Below are positions 7,044 to 14,590 of a stretch of DNA of 16,271 bases, piece after piece. Numbering within the stretch: the stretch's first letter is position 1; each line of letters begins with the position of its first letter. Both the position numbers and the translations under genes were made by a program. Source of the stretch: Collinsella sp. (GTDB lineage Bacteria; Actinomycetota; Coriobacteriia; Coriobacteriales; Coriobacteriaceae); the NCBI GenBank assembly GCA_018380195.1, contig JAGZUC010000039.1, positions 1-16,271 of the forward strand, in the 5' to 3' direction. The notes under the pieces were generated by a model. That model saw only the letters and a program-made list of their open reading frames with translations, searched no databases and was not told where the DNA came from.

Positions 7044-7078
7044 AACCGGTTGGAATTCCCATTCCAACCGGTTTTTTG
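7044..7078 (+). terminator. intrinsic terminator after gtrA copy 2
   Basis: AACCGGTTGGAAT (7044-7056) pairs perfectly with ATTCCAACCGGTT (7061-7073) around a TCCC loop, followed by a run of six T's. A textbook terminator. Confidence 0.95.
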
Positions 7079-7115
7079 TTTGCCGAGAGACCCGGCGACC
7101 CAGTCCAATTCGCGT

Positions 7116-7154
7116 TAAAAACGGGCGGCCCGGATGTTTGTCCGAACCGCCCGT
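7116..7154 (-). terminator. intrinsic terminator of the DUF4430 operon
   Basis: On the minus strand ACGGGCGG...CGGA pairs with TCCG...CCGCCCGT, with a small internal TT/GG bulge and a 6-base loop, then five T's (plus-strand A-run 7117-7121). It lies 22 bases after the stop of the 303-aa protein and faces the plus-strand terminator at 7044-7078. Confidence 0.92.
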
Positions 7155-7176
7155 CTGACGCGCTATGTCGAGGCCT

Positions 7177-8088
7177 CTAGCCTGTAACGTAATACCAGAC
7201 TACGTTGTCGCCGTTTGAGAGAACGTAGTTACTACAGGCCGTCATGGGCGTTGTGCCGTTGACGGAGTACATCCACCCGCTCGTGCCGCCGTACTGTTTC
7301 TCGGCCAAACCACCAATCGCGGAAACATACGTGCCGTACGACGAGCCGTGTGCGTTGACAGAAAGGCCTAGCGCGCACAGGGCATCGTAAACGGTAGCGC
7401 CTTCGTTAAAGGTAAAGGTGCCACCAGAGGACACAGGATTGCCCACAGCGCTCGATGTGACCGAAACCGTCACCGTAACGTAGTTGGACTCCTGCGAGCC
7501 GCCCTGGCCGTCCGAGGAAGCGCTTCCGCCATTAGAGGGTGAGGCTCCATCAGACGACTGACCGCCGCCCGAAGAAGCACCGCCAGACACATTGGAAGTA
7601 TCACCGGCTCCCGTATTTTGGGCAGCGGATTTATCGCCAGACCTCTTGCTGTCCTGACCATCGGACTTCTTGCTATCCGAGTTTTTGTCCGATTCCTTGT
7701 TTGAAGACTCGGAATCGTCCTTGGCGTCGTTCGAACCCTTGGGCTCGTCTTTTGCATCATTCGAAGATTTGGAATCCTTGGAACTAGCCTCGCCCGAAGC
7801 GGCAGACGAGCCAGACCCCTTGGTGTCCTTGGCGACGACGCTCTCCCCCGTCACGGTCTGAACGATCCAGTCAATGGACCAGGCGCCGCTCTCGGAAGGA
7901 TGGACGAAGCCCAGCGAGACGACGATCAGAATGGTGCACGCGGCAGCAAGAACGCCAAGGAGCGCCTTGCGACGAGAGGCGGACGCCGCCGAAGCGGCGC
8001 CCTGTTGCTTTGCATCGTCGAACTGAATGAACGAGGAATCTGGTTGCTTGGGGTCAGCGTCCTTGGATTTATTGGACACAGCCCTCAC
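7177..8088 (-). CDS. membrane-anchored DUF4430 (transcobalamin-like beta domain) protein
   Basis: 303 residues. A cytoplasmic N-terminus (1-40) is followed by one membrane helix (about 42-62, ALLGVLAAACTILIVVSLGF), giving N-in topology. A Ser/Lys/Asp/Gly-rich stalk (about 86-200) leads to one DUF4430 domain at 203-300. That domain shows the hallmark run YGTYVSAIGG...SGWMYSVNG and ends at GDNVVWYYVTG. DUF4430 shares its fold with the C-terminal beta domain of intrinsic factor and transcobalamin, which caps bound cobalamin. Start: GTG at 8088 directly abuts the TAG of the upstream gene, so translation is probably coupled; GTG at 8079 is an alternative (300 residues). As the second gene behind the B12 riboswitch it should be repressed by cobalamin. 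Corrinoid binding is inferred, not shown. Confidence 0.88.
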   Translation of the reverse strand: MRAVSNKSKDADPKQPDSSFIQFDDAKQQGAASAASASRRKALLGVLAAACTILIVVSLGFVHPSESGAWSIDWIVQTVTGESVVAKDTKGSGSSAASGEASSKDSKSSNDAKDEPKGSNDAKDDSESSNKESDKNSDSKKSDGQDSKRSGDKSAAQNTGAGDTSNVSGGASSGGGQSSDGASPSNGGSASSDGQGGSQESNYVTVTVSVTSSAVGNPVSSGGTFTFNEGATVYDALCALGLSVNAHGSSYGTYVSAIGGLAEKQYGGTSGWMYSVNGTTPMTACSNYVLSNGDNVVWYYVTG

Positions 8089-11000
8089 CTACCGACGTTT
8101 GGTGAACACGAACACGCCGACGATGGCGAGTCCGATGACGCCGGCGGCAACGCCAACAATGGCGAGCGGATTGGTGCCAGTCTCCTGCTCGGAAGCACCA
8201 GAGGGCTTCTTAGCAGTGGTCGTGGAAGCAGCACCCGTATCGGACTTGGAATCGGACTTCTTGTCGGACTTGCTGTCCTTCTTGTCAGACTTGTTGTCAG
8301 ACTTCTTGTCGGACTTCTTGTCGGACTTGTTGTCCTTGGTCTCGGTCTTGGTCGACACCGTCGTCTTGGTCACCGGCTTCTTGCCCGGGGCAATAGCGCC
8401 GCCCTTCGAGCCGGAGCCAGAACCCGCGCCAGCGCCAGTGCCGGAATCAGTACCGGTACTAGAACCGCCGCCGCCATTCGAACCAACGCCACCGTTGCCA
8501 CCATTAGTGCCAGAACCGCCATTACCGCCAGGGTTAACGGCATTCTTGGTCCACTTGGCATACAACGTCAGGTCGGCCGTCACCGGCGTGCTAAAGTCAT
8601 ACGCCTGCGCGCAAGCCTCATCGGTGAACCAACCGCCGAAAGTGTAGCCATCGCGCGTCGGATCGGCCGGCTTGACCAGCTTGCCATCGGCCGTAGCAAC
8701 AAACTTAGTATCGCAAGCAGACCCGCCGTTGGAATTAAAGGCAACCGTCCAAGACTCAACGGCCCCAAGCTTGAACAGCGTGCCCGAGTCATTGATGTAG
8801 TACAGGTTGCCAGATGCATCGGCAATGACCGGAGAGTCACAGTACTGGTAATGGCCAGCCGCATCATAAATCTGCGTCGCCTCTGCATCGCCGAGCGTAT
8901 AGCGATACACGCCACCACCAGCAGAGTAGTTGACGTAATCCTTGCTATCCGCGCTGTTAACGGTGAAGTACACATAGGTCTTGCCGCCCTGAACACTCAC
9001 CAGCGGAGTAGCAGCAATACCGTTGAGGCCAGCCGGCAGCGCCTTGCCGTCGGCAGCAGCGACCATCGTGGTCTTACCCGTCTTCAGGTTATAGAGAACC
9101 AGAGCAGAGCCCGTAGCCGTCTGTCCGCCGACAATCAGATTGTCACCAGACACCGCAGGGGCGCTCAGATTATTCGTAAGGCCCAGATCAACCGTCTCTT
9201 GCTCGCTCAGTACGCCCTTCGCCGAGAGCGAAATCACATGGAGCTTTCCGTCGTGCGTCATCTGATAGAAGGTCGAACCATTGGACGGATCGGCAATGCA
9301 ATCGGCATTTGCAACAGCGCCGAGCTTCATGGTCGAAACGACATCGCCCGTCGTCTTATCAATGCACTTAAGCGTACCCGCGCTCGTAGGAACGATGGCA
9401 TACTTATCCGTCAAAGCCGCACCAGTCCAGTAATAGCCCTCGGCAGGGTCAATGTTCTGCCAAGAAACTTCGCCCGTGGCAATCTTAATGCGCATAAAGG
9501 AGCCGTTGCCGTAGGTCGCGTTGTAATTCTCATCATACGAAATATCGACCGAGCCTACATAGACGTACTCGCCGTCCGAAACGACGGTGCAGGAGCTCTG
9601 CGTCAAGTCCGTCAAACCAGGCGTCAGCCACTTGCAGATCAGCTTGTCTGCAGTAATCGCCTGGACCGCACCGCCGTTGAGCGGAACGATGATAAGGCCA
9701 TTGGTGTAGATCGGACGAGAGGTATAGCTCACCTTAGAGGCAAGCGGCGCAGAGGCAACCTTTTTGCCCGTGGACGAATCGATCTTAATGAGCTCGTTCT
9801 CGGTCGCAATGTACACAAAGCCGTTAGCGATGACAGGCTCGCTGCAGTTGGCATACTGCTGACCAGACTCGGCCTTCCAATCGAAGGCCCACTTAAGACC
9901 GGCGGCCTGCGCAGGCGTCTTGGCATCCGTTACGGTCGAACCGTTGCCACTGTTGCCGTAGCCGGCCCACTCGGCATCCCAATCAGGAGTTGTCGCGCTC
10001 GGATCCACGACAATCTTGTCGGGATCGGGCATGGGCGAATTATCGGTGGTATAGGCAAGCGTGACCTTATCGCCGCTCTGGAGCGTAATCTGATTGGCGC
10101 AGAGTAAGGAGGGCTCTCCGTTGATATACAGATGCCAATATTTATTGGTCGCAGCATCCCAACCATACGGCTTGTGATCGAACGGCGAAGTAATGGAATT
10201 CAGGAACCAGTACTCACCACTCTGGGAGCCGTTGTACGCAACGCCCTTGGCCTTCAGAACTGCCTCAATAAGGTTCTGGGCCGTGGAGCCTTCGGGCAGA
10301 GAAACATTGCTTGCCGTGCCCCAACGCGTATTGTTCCCGTTGACATCGGGACCGATAACATCGGCGGATCCAAGCACCTGACCGGGGAGGGCATCGACGT
10401 CAGCACCATACATAAAGGTGACGGCGTCACCCTCCTGGAGCTTGTAGGCACCGGCGCCAACGTCGGCGAACTTGCCATTTACGTAGAAGCGCCAATAGCT
10501 ATTGGTCGCAGCATCATAGCCACAATAGGTCTTACCGTCAAGCGGCGAGGTAATGCCCCTAAGGTACCAACCCCAAGACTCTTCTGTAGCTTTGAGTTTA
10601 AGACCAGTCTGCTCCAACAGGTCCTTAGCAGTAGAGCCCGCCTTGAGACTCGTCTGGCCCGTCGAAGCCCAAACCTGCTGCTTGCCGTCCTTGTCCTTAC
10701 CGAGAACCTGAACAGAAGCATGGACAGAATCGGACGGCAACTGGTCGCCCCAGCCACCGTAGAACCACGTGACGGTATCGCCGGCATGGATGGTGACATT
10801 GTCCGCCGTATAGTCACTCGACTTGCCGTTGATGAACAGCTGCCAATAGGTCGAATAATCTTGGGGCGTACCCAGCTCAACACCGTTGTACTTAAGGCTC
10901 AGAATGAAGGAGCCCGCAGCAACGGCGTCAATGTCGTTCGCCTCGAGTGCGACCTTCGTAAGATCAAGCGCGCTCGAACCGGACGTCACCACATACTGCG

Positions 11001-11871
11001 TATTATCGACCCAAGTCTGAGTCTTGCCCTGGGCATCGCGACCAATGACGGTCACATTTGCGGCAACTTGGTCTTTAACGACAGGGGACGAGCTACCAGC
11101 CGTATAGGCAAACTCAATCTTCTGCCCCTGGGTGAGCTTGACGCTGCTCGCGCCAACCGAGGAAGACGCGCCGTCGACGAACAGCTGCCAGAAGGCATAA
11201 GTCGTCGGATCGTAGGCAAGCGTGCGACCATCGCTCGGGGATGTGATGCTTTCGAGGTAGAAACCGTATGCCGTGTTCGGTTCGTACTTCGCCTTGAAGC
11301 CCGTCTTCTCCTGCAGCTTAATGAAGGCATCCGCAGCCGTCGCGCCCTCGTCGAGCTTGAGCTGCGTAGGTGCCACCCAGGTCTGAGCCTTGCCGTCGGC
11401 ATCGGTGCCGATAATCGAGAACGAGACCTCGACCTGCTTCTTGGCGACATCGCCGGTTTCTGTCGGGTTCTCTGTCTGGATGGCAGCCGCGGCGGCAGAT
11501 CCTGCTTGGCCAGCGGATGCCGTCGAAGACTGCTCGCTCGTGGCAGGACTCTCCCCCGTCGCCGAGCCTTCGTCGCCAGTTGCCGCCTCAGTTGTGGCGA
11601 CACTAGTTGCAGACGCGCTCCCAGAATCCGAAACCTCGGCGCCGCTCTGCTCAGCGGCACCGCCCGCAAGCGCTGCGTCCTCGCCCGGCGTAGCAGCCTG
11701 AGCCACAGCCTCGGCAATGCCCTCAGCGCCCTCGGCCCACAGCTGAGCCGGCGTGGTGCCAAAGGCCATCGCGAAGGCCAGGAATGCCACCAGGCCGCGC
11801 TTGGCTACACCGCGCGCAATCGCGCCACGGCGATGCGAGACGCGCTGGCGCTCGTCCTCAAACATATCCAT
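8089..11871 (-). CDS. secreted surface protein with four DUF4430 domains, PQQ-like beta-propeller and InlB-type repeat
   Basis: 1260 residues. Order: signal peptide 1-46 (basic n-region, then LVAFLAFAMAFGTTPAQLWA); Ala/Ser/Thr/Glu-rich linker 47-143; four DUF4430 domains at about 146-258, 269-372, 384-489 and 500-608, each with a W-x-x-[FY]-[VI]-[ND]-G hallmark (FWQLFVDG, YWQLFING, YWRFYVNG, YWHLYING); PQQ-type propeller about 652-1038 (repeats such as GFVYIATENELIKID); Flg_new/InlB repeat 1041-1108 (GYTFGGWF...LYAKWT); Gly/Ser linker; Lys/Ser/Asp stalk 1182-1212; membrane helix 1235-1256 and KRR tail. The EQETG before the helix only faintly recalls an LPxTG sortase site. Start: ATG 11871 behind AGGAG is preferred. 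ATG 11952 has an AAGGGGG site, but the codons between are atypical, and a start at 12015 lies inside the riboswitch. Likely role: cell-surface capture of B12 or its carriers (inference). Confidence 0.9.
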   Translation of the reverse strand: MDMFEDERQRVSHRRGAIARGVAKRGLVAFLAFAMAFGTTPAQLWAEGAEGIAEAVAQAATPGEDAALAGGAAEQSGAEVSDSGSASATSVATTEAATGDEGSATGESPATSEQSSTASAGQAGSAAAAAIQTENPTETGDVAKKQVEVSFSIIGTDADGKAQTWVAPTQLKLDEGATAADAFIKLQEKTGFKAKYEPNTAYGFYLESITSPSDGRTLAYDPTTYAFWQLFVDGASSSVGASSVKLTQGQKIEFAYTAGSSSPVVKDQVAANVTVIGRDAQGKTQTWVDNTQYVVTSGSSALDLTKVALEANDIDAVAAGSFILSLKYNGVELGTPQDYSTYWQLFINGKSSDYTADNVTIHAGDTVTWFYGGWGDQLPSDSVHASVQVLGKDKDGKQQVWASTGQTSLKAGSTAKDLLEQTGLKLKATEESWGWYLRGITSPLDGKTYCGYDAATNSYWRFYVNGKFADVGAGAYKLQEGDAVTFMYGADVDALPGQVLGSADVIGPDVNGNNTRWGTASNVSLPEGSTAQNLIEAVLKAKGVAYNGSQSGEYWFLNSITSPFDHKPYGWDAATNKYWHLYINGEPSLLCANQITLQSGDKVTLAYTTDNSPMPDPDKIVVDPSATTPDWDAEWAGYGNSGNGSTVTDAKTPAQAAGLKWAFDWKAESGQQYANCSEPVIANGFVYIATENELIKIDSSTGKKVASAPLASKVSYTSRPIYTNGLIIVPLNGGAVQAITADKLICKWLTPGLTDLTQSSCTVVSDGEYVYVGSVDISYDENYNATYGNGSFMRIKIATGEVSWQNIDPAEGYYWTGAALTDKYAIVPTSAGTLKCIDKTTGDVVSTMKLGAVANADCIADPSNGSTFYQMTHDGKLHVISLSAKGVLSEQETVDLGLTNNLSAPAVSGDNLIVGGQTATGSALVLYNLKTGKTTMVAAADGKALPAGLNGIAATPLVSVQGGKTYVYFTVNSADSKDYVNYSAGGGVYRYTLGDAEATQIYDAAGHYQYCDSPVIADASGNLYYINDSGTLFKLGAVESWTVAFNSNGGSACDTKFVATADGKLVKPADPTRDGYTFGGWFTDEACAQAYDFSTPVTADLTLYAKWTKNAVNPGGNGGSGTNGGNGGVGSNGGGGSSTGTDSGTGAGAGSGSGSKGGAIAPGKKPVTKTTVSTKTETKDNKSDKKSDKKSDNKSDKKDSKSDKKSDSKSDTGAASTTTAKKPSGASEQETGTNPLAIVGVAAGVIGLAIVGVFVFTKRR
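8239..8328 (-). repeat. coding tandem repeat for the Lys-Ser-Asp stalk
   Basis: Units of about 12 bases, read on the minus strand as AAGTCCGACAAG-like, encode KSDK/KSDN/KSDS about eight times near the C-terminal anchor. Copies differ by only a few bases, so slippage could change the stalk length between strains. The 303-aa protein has a looser stalk of the same composition. Confidence 0.75.
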
Positions 11872-12004
11872 TTGTCTCCTACTGTCTGTACTTGGAGCGT
11901 TGCCTTGAGACTGCCCCACGTCATCGCGCATGTTGCGCTCGAGTTCCCCCATCGGGGACCCCCTTCCCTCCAGAGCCCTATGCACACCGGCGGCAAAAGC
12001 CGCA

Positions 12005-12177
12005 GCCGCATGCAAGACGGGAGGCGATCCGACTTAACCTTAACGACTCGGGCACGTCGTCCGATCTGCGACGCGAGCATCCCGAGCCAAGAGGAATTAC
12101 GGTTACTGGTACAGCCGGGGACTTGCACCCCGATTCTCCCAAATGCGCAGGATAACCGCGCATTCGTGCGTCTCCGC
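12005..12177 (-). ncRNA. cobalamin (B12) riboswitch
   Basis: The minus-strand leader carries the conserved aptamer core: GGGAGAATC, then the P5 hairpin CGGGG-TGCAAGT-CCCCG, then GGCTGTACCAGTAACCGTAA, matching the family pattern GGGAA..GGTGCAA..TCC..GCTG..CC.G.AAC.GTAA. A long stem follows (GGCTCGGG with CCCGAGTC, enclosing CGTCG/CGACG; about 12047-12090), as in the peripheral arm of large class I forms. A B12-box-like AGTCGGATCGCCTCCC lies at 12019-12034. The L5 loop TGCAAG (12122-12127) is exactly complementary to CTTGCA (12011-12016), which fits the L5-L13 kissing loop that signals ligand binding. No U-tract terminator follows. CCTCC of the B12 box could pair with GGAGG at 11966-11971, so control may be by RNA folding near the ribosome-loading region. 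It controls the two DUF4430 genes. Confidence 0.88.
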
Positions 12178-12182
12178 ACCAC

Positions 12183-12210
12183 CATCTAGGCCATCGATTA
12201 TTACCGTCAA
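12183..12210 (-). promoter_or_regulatory. sigma70-type promoter of the DUF4430 operon
   Basis: On the minus strand TTGACG (12210-12205) and TAGATG (12188-12183) are separated by 16 bases. The predicted start of RNA falls near 12177, just at the first hairpin of the riboswitch (GTGCG-GAGA-CGCAC). Confidence 0.65.
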
Positions 12211-12223
12211 AATGGTATCACGC

Positions 12224-12250
12224 AAAAAGGCCTCGCACGCAGGCGAAGCC
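12224..12250 (-). terminator. intrinsic terminator of the aarF operon
   Basis: On the minus strand GGCTTCGC pairs with GCGAGGCC (one G-U) around a 6-base loop, followed by five T's. It sits about 50 bases after the aarF stop and just ahead of the riboswitch promoter, insulating the DUF4430 operon. Confidence 0.9.
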
Positions 12251-12302
12251 CAAGGTAAAAGCTATTGTTTGCGATAGGAAAATGCGGTGACGGCCGCAGC
12301 CT

Positions 12303-14066
12303 CTAGTGCTTGCCGCCGTGACTGTTGAGCCAGATATTGCGACCCAGCATAAGCGCCAGCACCAGCGCGCTCACGTAGCCCATAAAGCCAATGACTGGGA
12401 TACCAAACACAACCGGCTCGATGCGTGCGTAGTACACCACCGACGAACCGATAAACAGGCCGGCGATAACGATAGCCATCGACATGCGGTCGATAATTCC
12501 GCCCAGCTGTCGCAGCGCCTTATCGCTGCTCATGATCTGCGTGTTTACCTTAAGCTGGCCGCGCGTAAGCATACGCGAAGCCAAGCCCAGATACTCGGCC
12601 GCCTCGAGCGAGCCTTTTGCCGCGCGATAGCTGCTCGCGGCAAGATCGCGGCTCATCTCGCGCATGCGGGCGTAGGTGCTCTTCTCGTTTTTGATGTGCG
12701 TCTGGATGATCTGGATCATGTTGACGTTGGGCATGTACTCGGTCAACAGGCCCTCGAGCGTCACCATGCCGCGGGCGAACATCGTCACCACGCTCGGCAG
12801 CTCAACGTCATTTTTGCGCGCGAGGTTTAACAGCGAAGTCAAAAACTCGCCGATATCCAGGTCTTTAAGGTCGAGCCCGGCAAAGGCGGCAACAATAAAG
12901 TCCAAGTCGGACAAAAAGGCCGAATGGTCAAGCTCGGCCGAATCGCCGCGCGTCACGGCAAAGCACATGAGCGAATCCTTGAGCTTGGGCACGTCACCCT
13001 CGGCCACGGCGAAAATCATGTCTTTGACGATACCGCGGTCATGGCTCGACATACGTCCGACCATACCCAAGTCGATAAAGTAGACAATACCGTCCTTGAG
13101 GATGATGTTTCCCGCATGCGGGTCGGCATGGAAAAAGCCGTCGTCGAGCACCTGCGTCGAGTAGTCCTCGACAATCGCGGCACCGATCTTTTCCAAGTCA
13201 TAGCCCTCGACCACCAAGCGTTCAGGATCGGCGATCGAAATGCCGTCGACGTAGTCCATAACCACCACGTGCTCGGTGCACAGGTCCAGATAGGATTTAG
13301 GGCACGTCACGCCATGAACGCTCTTATGGAACTCGTAGAAGTCGTTGAGGTTTTTGGCCTCGGCCAAAAAGTTGGTCTCCTCGCGAAACGAGGTCCACAG
13401 CTCCTCGACTACGCCGTGCAGGTCAACGAATTGATCGGTGTTGACGAACTTGGAAACGATACGCACCACCGAGCGGATGATATCGATGTCCTGTGCCATA
13501 ACCTGCTGCGCACCGGGGCGCTGAACCTTGACGGCCACGTCCTCGCCCGTCACCAGACGAGCGCGATGTACCTGTGCGAGCGATGCGCTACCAAGCGGAT
13601 TGGGGTCGATCGCATCGAACATCTCCCCCAGGCGCAGGCCGTATTCCTCTTCCAGACAGCGGAGCACCACCTCATACGGCACCGGCTCCACGTCGGAGCG
13701 CAGACGACGCAGCTCGTCGCAAAAGCGTTGCGGCAGAATCTCGGACCGGTTGGCCAGAATCTGCCCCATCTTGACGAACATGGGGCCGAGTTCCTCGAGC
13801 AGGCGGCGCAAACGAACCGGCGTGAGGTTATCCCACACGCGGTACTTTTTGACCAGGCGAACAATCTGCCCGATGCGTTCGCGACGACCCGCCGGCGTGA
13901 GCTGGTATTCCTCGTCCGGCGCCATCGCGTCGGGCTCCTCGGGCACCATATCGACAGCGCGCGGCTTCTTGCGAGCGCCCGAGACAGCGGCGTCGACCTC
14001 ATCGACAACCGCCGCCTCGTCACCCAAGGGATCTAGATTGTTGTAATCGGTGGTGGAATCTGCCAT
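12303..14066 (-). CDS. AarF/UbiB (ABC1/ADCK) family atypical kinase
   Basis: 587 residues. The family has a protein-kinase-like fold with ATPase activity and acts at membranes in isoprenoid-quinone and lipid handling. Seen: an acidic N-terminal extension of about 55 residues, then the family-specific VKMGQ (98-102, KxGQ), the Ala-containing nucleotide loop GSASLAQVH (159-167), VAVK with Lys180, REETNF (228-233), catalytic HADPHAGN (313-320) and the metal-binding IDLG (331-334). Two C-terminal membrane helices lie at about 530-550 and 555-577. All hallmark residues are present, so it should be active. It begins 8 bases after the stop of the phasin-like gene with only a weak ribosome site, which suggests translational coupling. 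An anaerobe of this kind would not make ubiquinone, so the substrate pathway is open (menaquinone-type quinone or lipids). Confidence 0.93.
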   Translation of the reverse strand: MADSTTDYNNLDPLGDEAAVVDEVDAAVSGARKKPRAVDMVPEEPDAMAPDEEYQLTPAGRRERIGQIVRLVKKYRVWDNLTPVRLRRLLEELGPMFVKMGQILANRSEILPQRFCDELRRLRSDVEPVPYEVVLRCLEEEYGLRLGEMFDAIDPNPLGSASLAQVHRARLVTGEDVAVKVQRPGAQQVMAQDIDIIRSVVRIVSKFVNTDQFVDLHGVVEELWTSFREETNFLAEAKNLNDFYEFHKSVHGVTCPKSYLDLCTEHVVVMDYVDGISIADPERLVVEGYDLEKIGAAIVEDYSTQVLDDGFFHADPHAGNIILKDGIVYFIDLGMVGRMSSHDRGIVKDMIFAVAEGDVPKLKDSLMCFAVTRGDSAELDHSAFLSDLDFIVAAFAGLDLKDLDIGEFLTSLLNLARKNDVELPSVVTMFARGMVTLEGLLTEYMPNVNMIQIIQTHIKNEKSTYARMREMSRDLAASSYRAAKGSLEAAEYLGLASRMLTRGQLKVNTQIMSSDKALRQLGGIIDRMSMAIVIAGLFIGSSVVYYARIEPVVFGIPVIGFMGYVSALVLALMLGRNIWLNSHGGKH

Positions 14067-14074
14067 CTGCGCTG

Positions 14075-14491
14075 CTACTCGGCCTCTTCGGTATCCTTCG
14101 CATCGTCGGGCTCAACGGACTCGACGGGCACCGAGGTCACGTTGTCCTCGACCGAATCGACGATGTCGCGCACATGGGCCAGGAAGGCCGTGCGCTCGGG
14201 GGCGGTCATAACGCGGACGCGAGCCAGAATGAGCTCGTCGAGCACGCGCTGGGCCGCGGTCTCGCCCTGCGTGCCCAAGCGCTCGGTCAGATCGGAGATG
14301 GTACCGCCGGCCTGCTCGAACATATCGGACACGCTGCGGGCGATATCGGGGGCGCCTGCGTCCTTGCGCACCTGCTCACCCTTGGTATTGAGGTCGTCGA
14401 GAACCTTCTTGCTGCCCTCAACGGCAACGGCGGCAGCGCCAAAGCCAACGTTGATGGCGCCGTTAACAAGCTGATCGAGTTTCATAACCAT
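14075..14491 (-). CDS. small helical phasin-like protein paired with aarF
   Basis: 138 residues (MVMKLDQLVNGAINVGFGAA...). The first third is amphipathic and Ala/Gly-rich, the middle (about 30-90) is heptad-like helical with charged residues, and the tail is acidic (DDAKDTEEAE). This resembles phasin/PHA-granule-associated-type proteins, which coat lipid or polymer surfaces with amphipathic helices. No PHA synthase is near. Start: ATG at 14491 lies 6 bases after GGAG; TTG at 14503 would overlap that site. Its position 8 bases ahead of aarF suggests they work together, perhaps as a membrane-surface adaptor, by analogy with the small coiled-coil partner of UbiB-containing complexes in E. coli. 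Family assignment is moderate; the pairing is directly seen. Confidence 0.72.
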   Translation of the reverse strand: MVMKLDQLVNGAINVGFGAAAVAVEGSKKVLDDLNTKGEQVRKDAGAPDIARSVSDMFEQAGGTISDLTERLGTQGETAAQRVLDELILARVRVMTAPERTAFLAHVRDIVDSVEDNVTSVPVESVEPDDAKDTEEAE

Positions 14492-14526
14492 GGTTGTCTC
14501 CAATCACAAACAACTGCATTGGCGTT

Positions 14527-14556
14527 CTTGTACCCAAGATTGAGTGAAAGCGACAA
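14527..14556 (-). promoter_or_regulatory. possible promoter of the phasin-like/aarF operon
   Basis: On the minus strand TTGTCG (14556-14551) and TACAAG (14532-14527) are 18 bases apart, ending 35 bases before the start codon. Weak -10; judged by eye. Confidence 0.35.
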
Positions 14557-14590
14557 AGCGTTTTAGCGCTATTCGATCGACGGGAAATCC

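Noticed and set aside
8239..8328. CRISPR-like or other non-coding short repeat array
   Set aside because: The repeats are about 12 bases, contiguous without unique spacers and in frame, and encode a Lys-Ser-Asp stalk.
11730..11790. Sortase-type LPxTG anchoring of the large protein
   Set aside because: Only EQETG precedes the C-terminal helix (around 8173-8190, not the N-terminal region listed here); the Leu-Pro pair is absent, so plain membrane anchoring is the safer call.
11872..12015. Longer N-terminus (start at 12015) for the large DUF4430 protein
   Set aside because: This start lies inside the riboswitch next to the L13 loop and has no ribosome site. Codons between 11952 and 11872 are unlike the rest of the gene, and the signal peptide fits a start at 11871.
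7900..12189. Two very long plus-strand open frames (735 and 685 codons) opposite the DUF4430 genes
   Set aside because: They are mirror frames of GC-biased coding sequence on the other strand, with Arg/Ile/Val-rich composition, no domains and no ribosome sites. The minus-strand frames carry clear domains and signal peptides.
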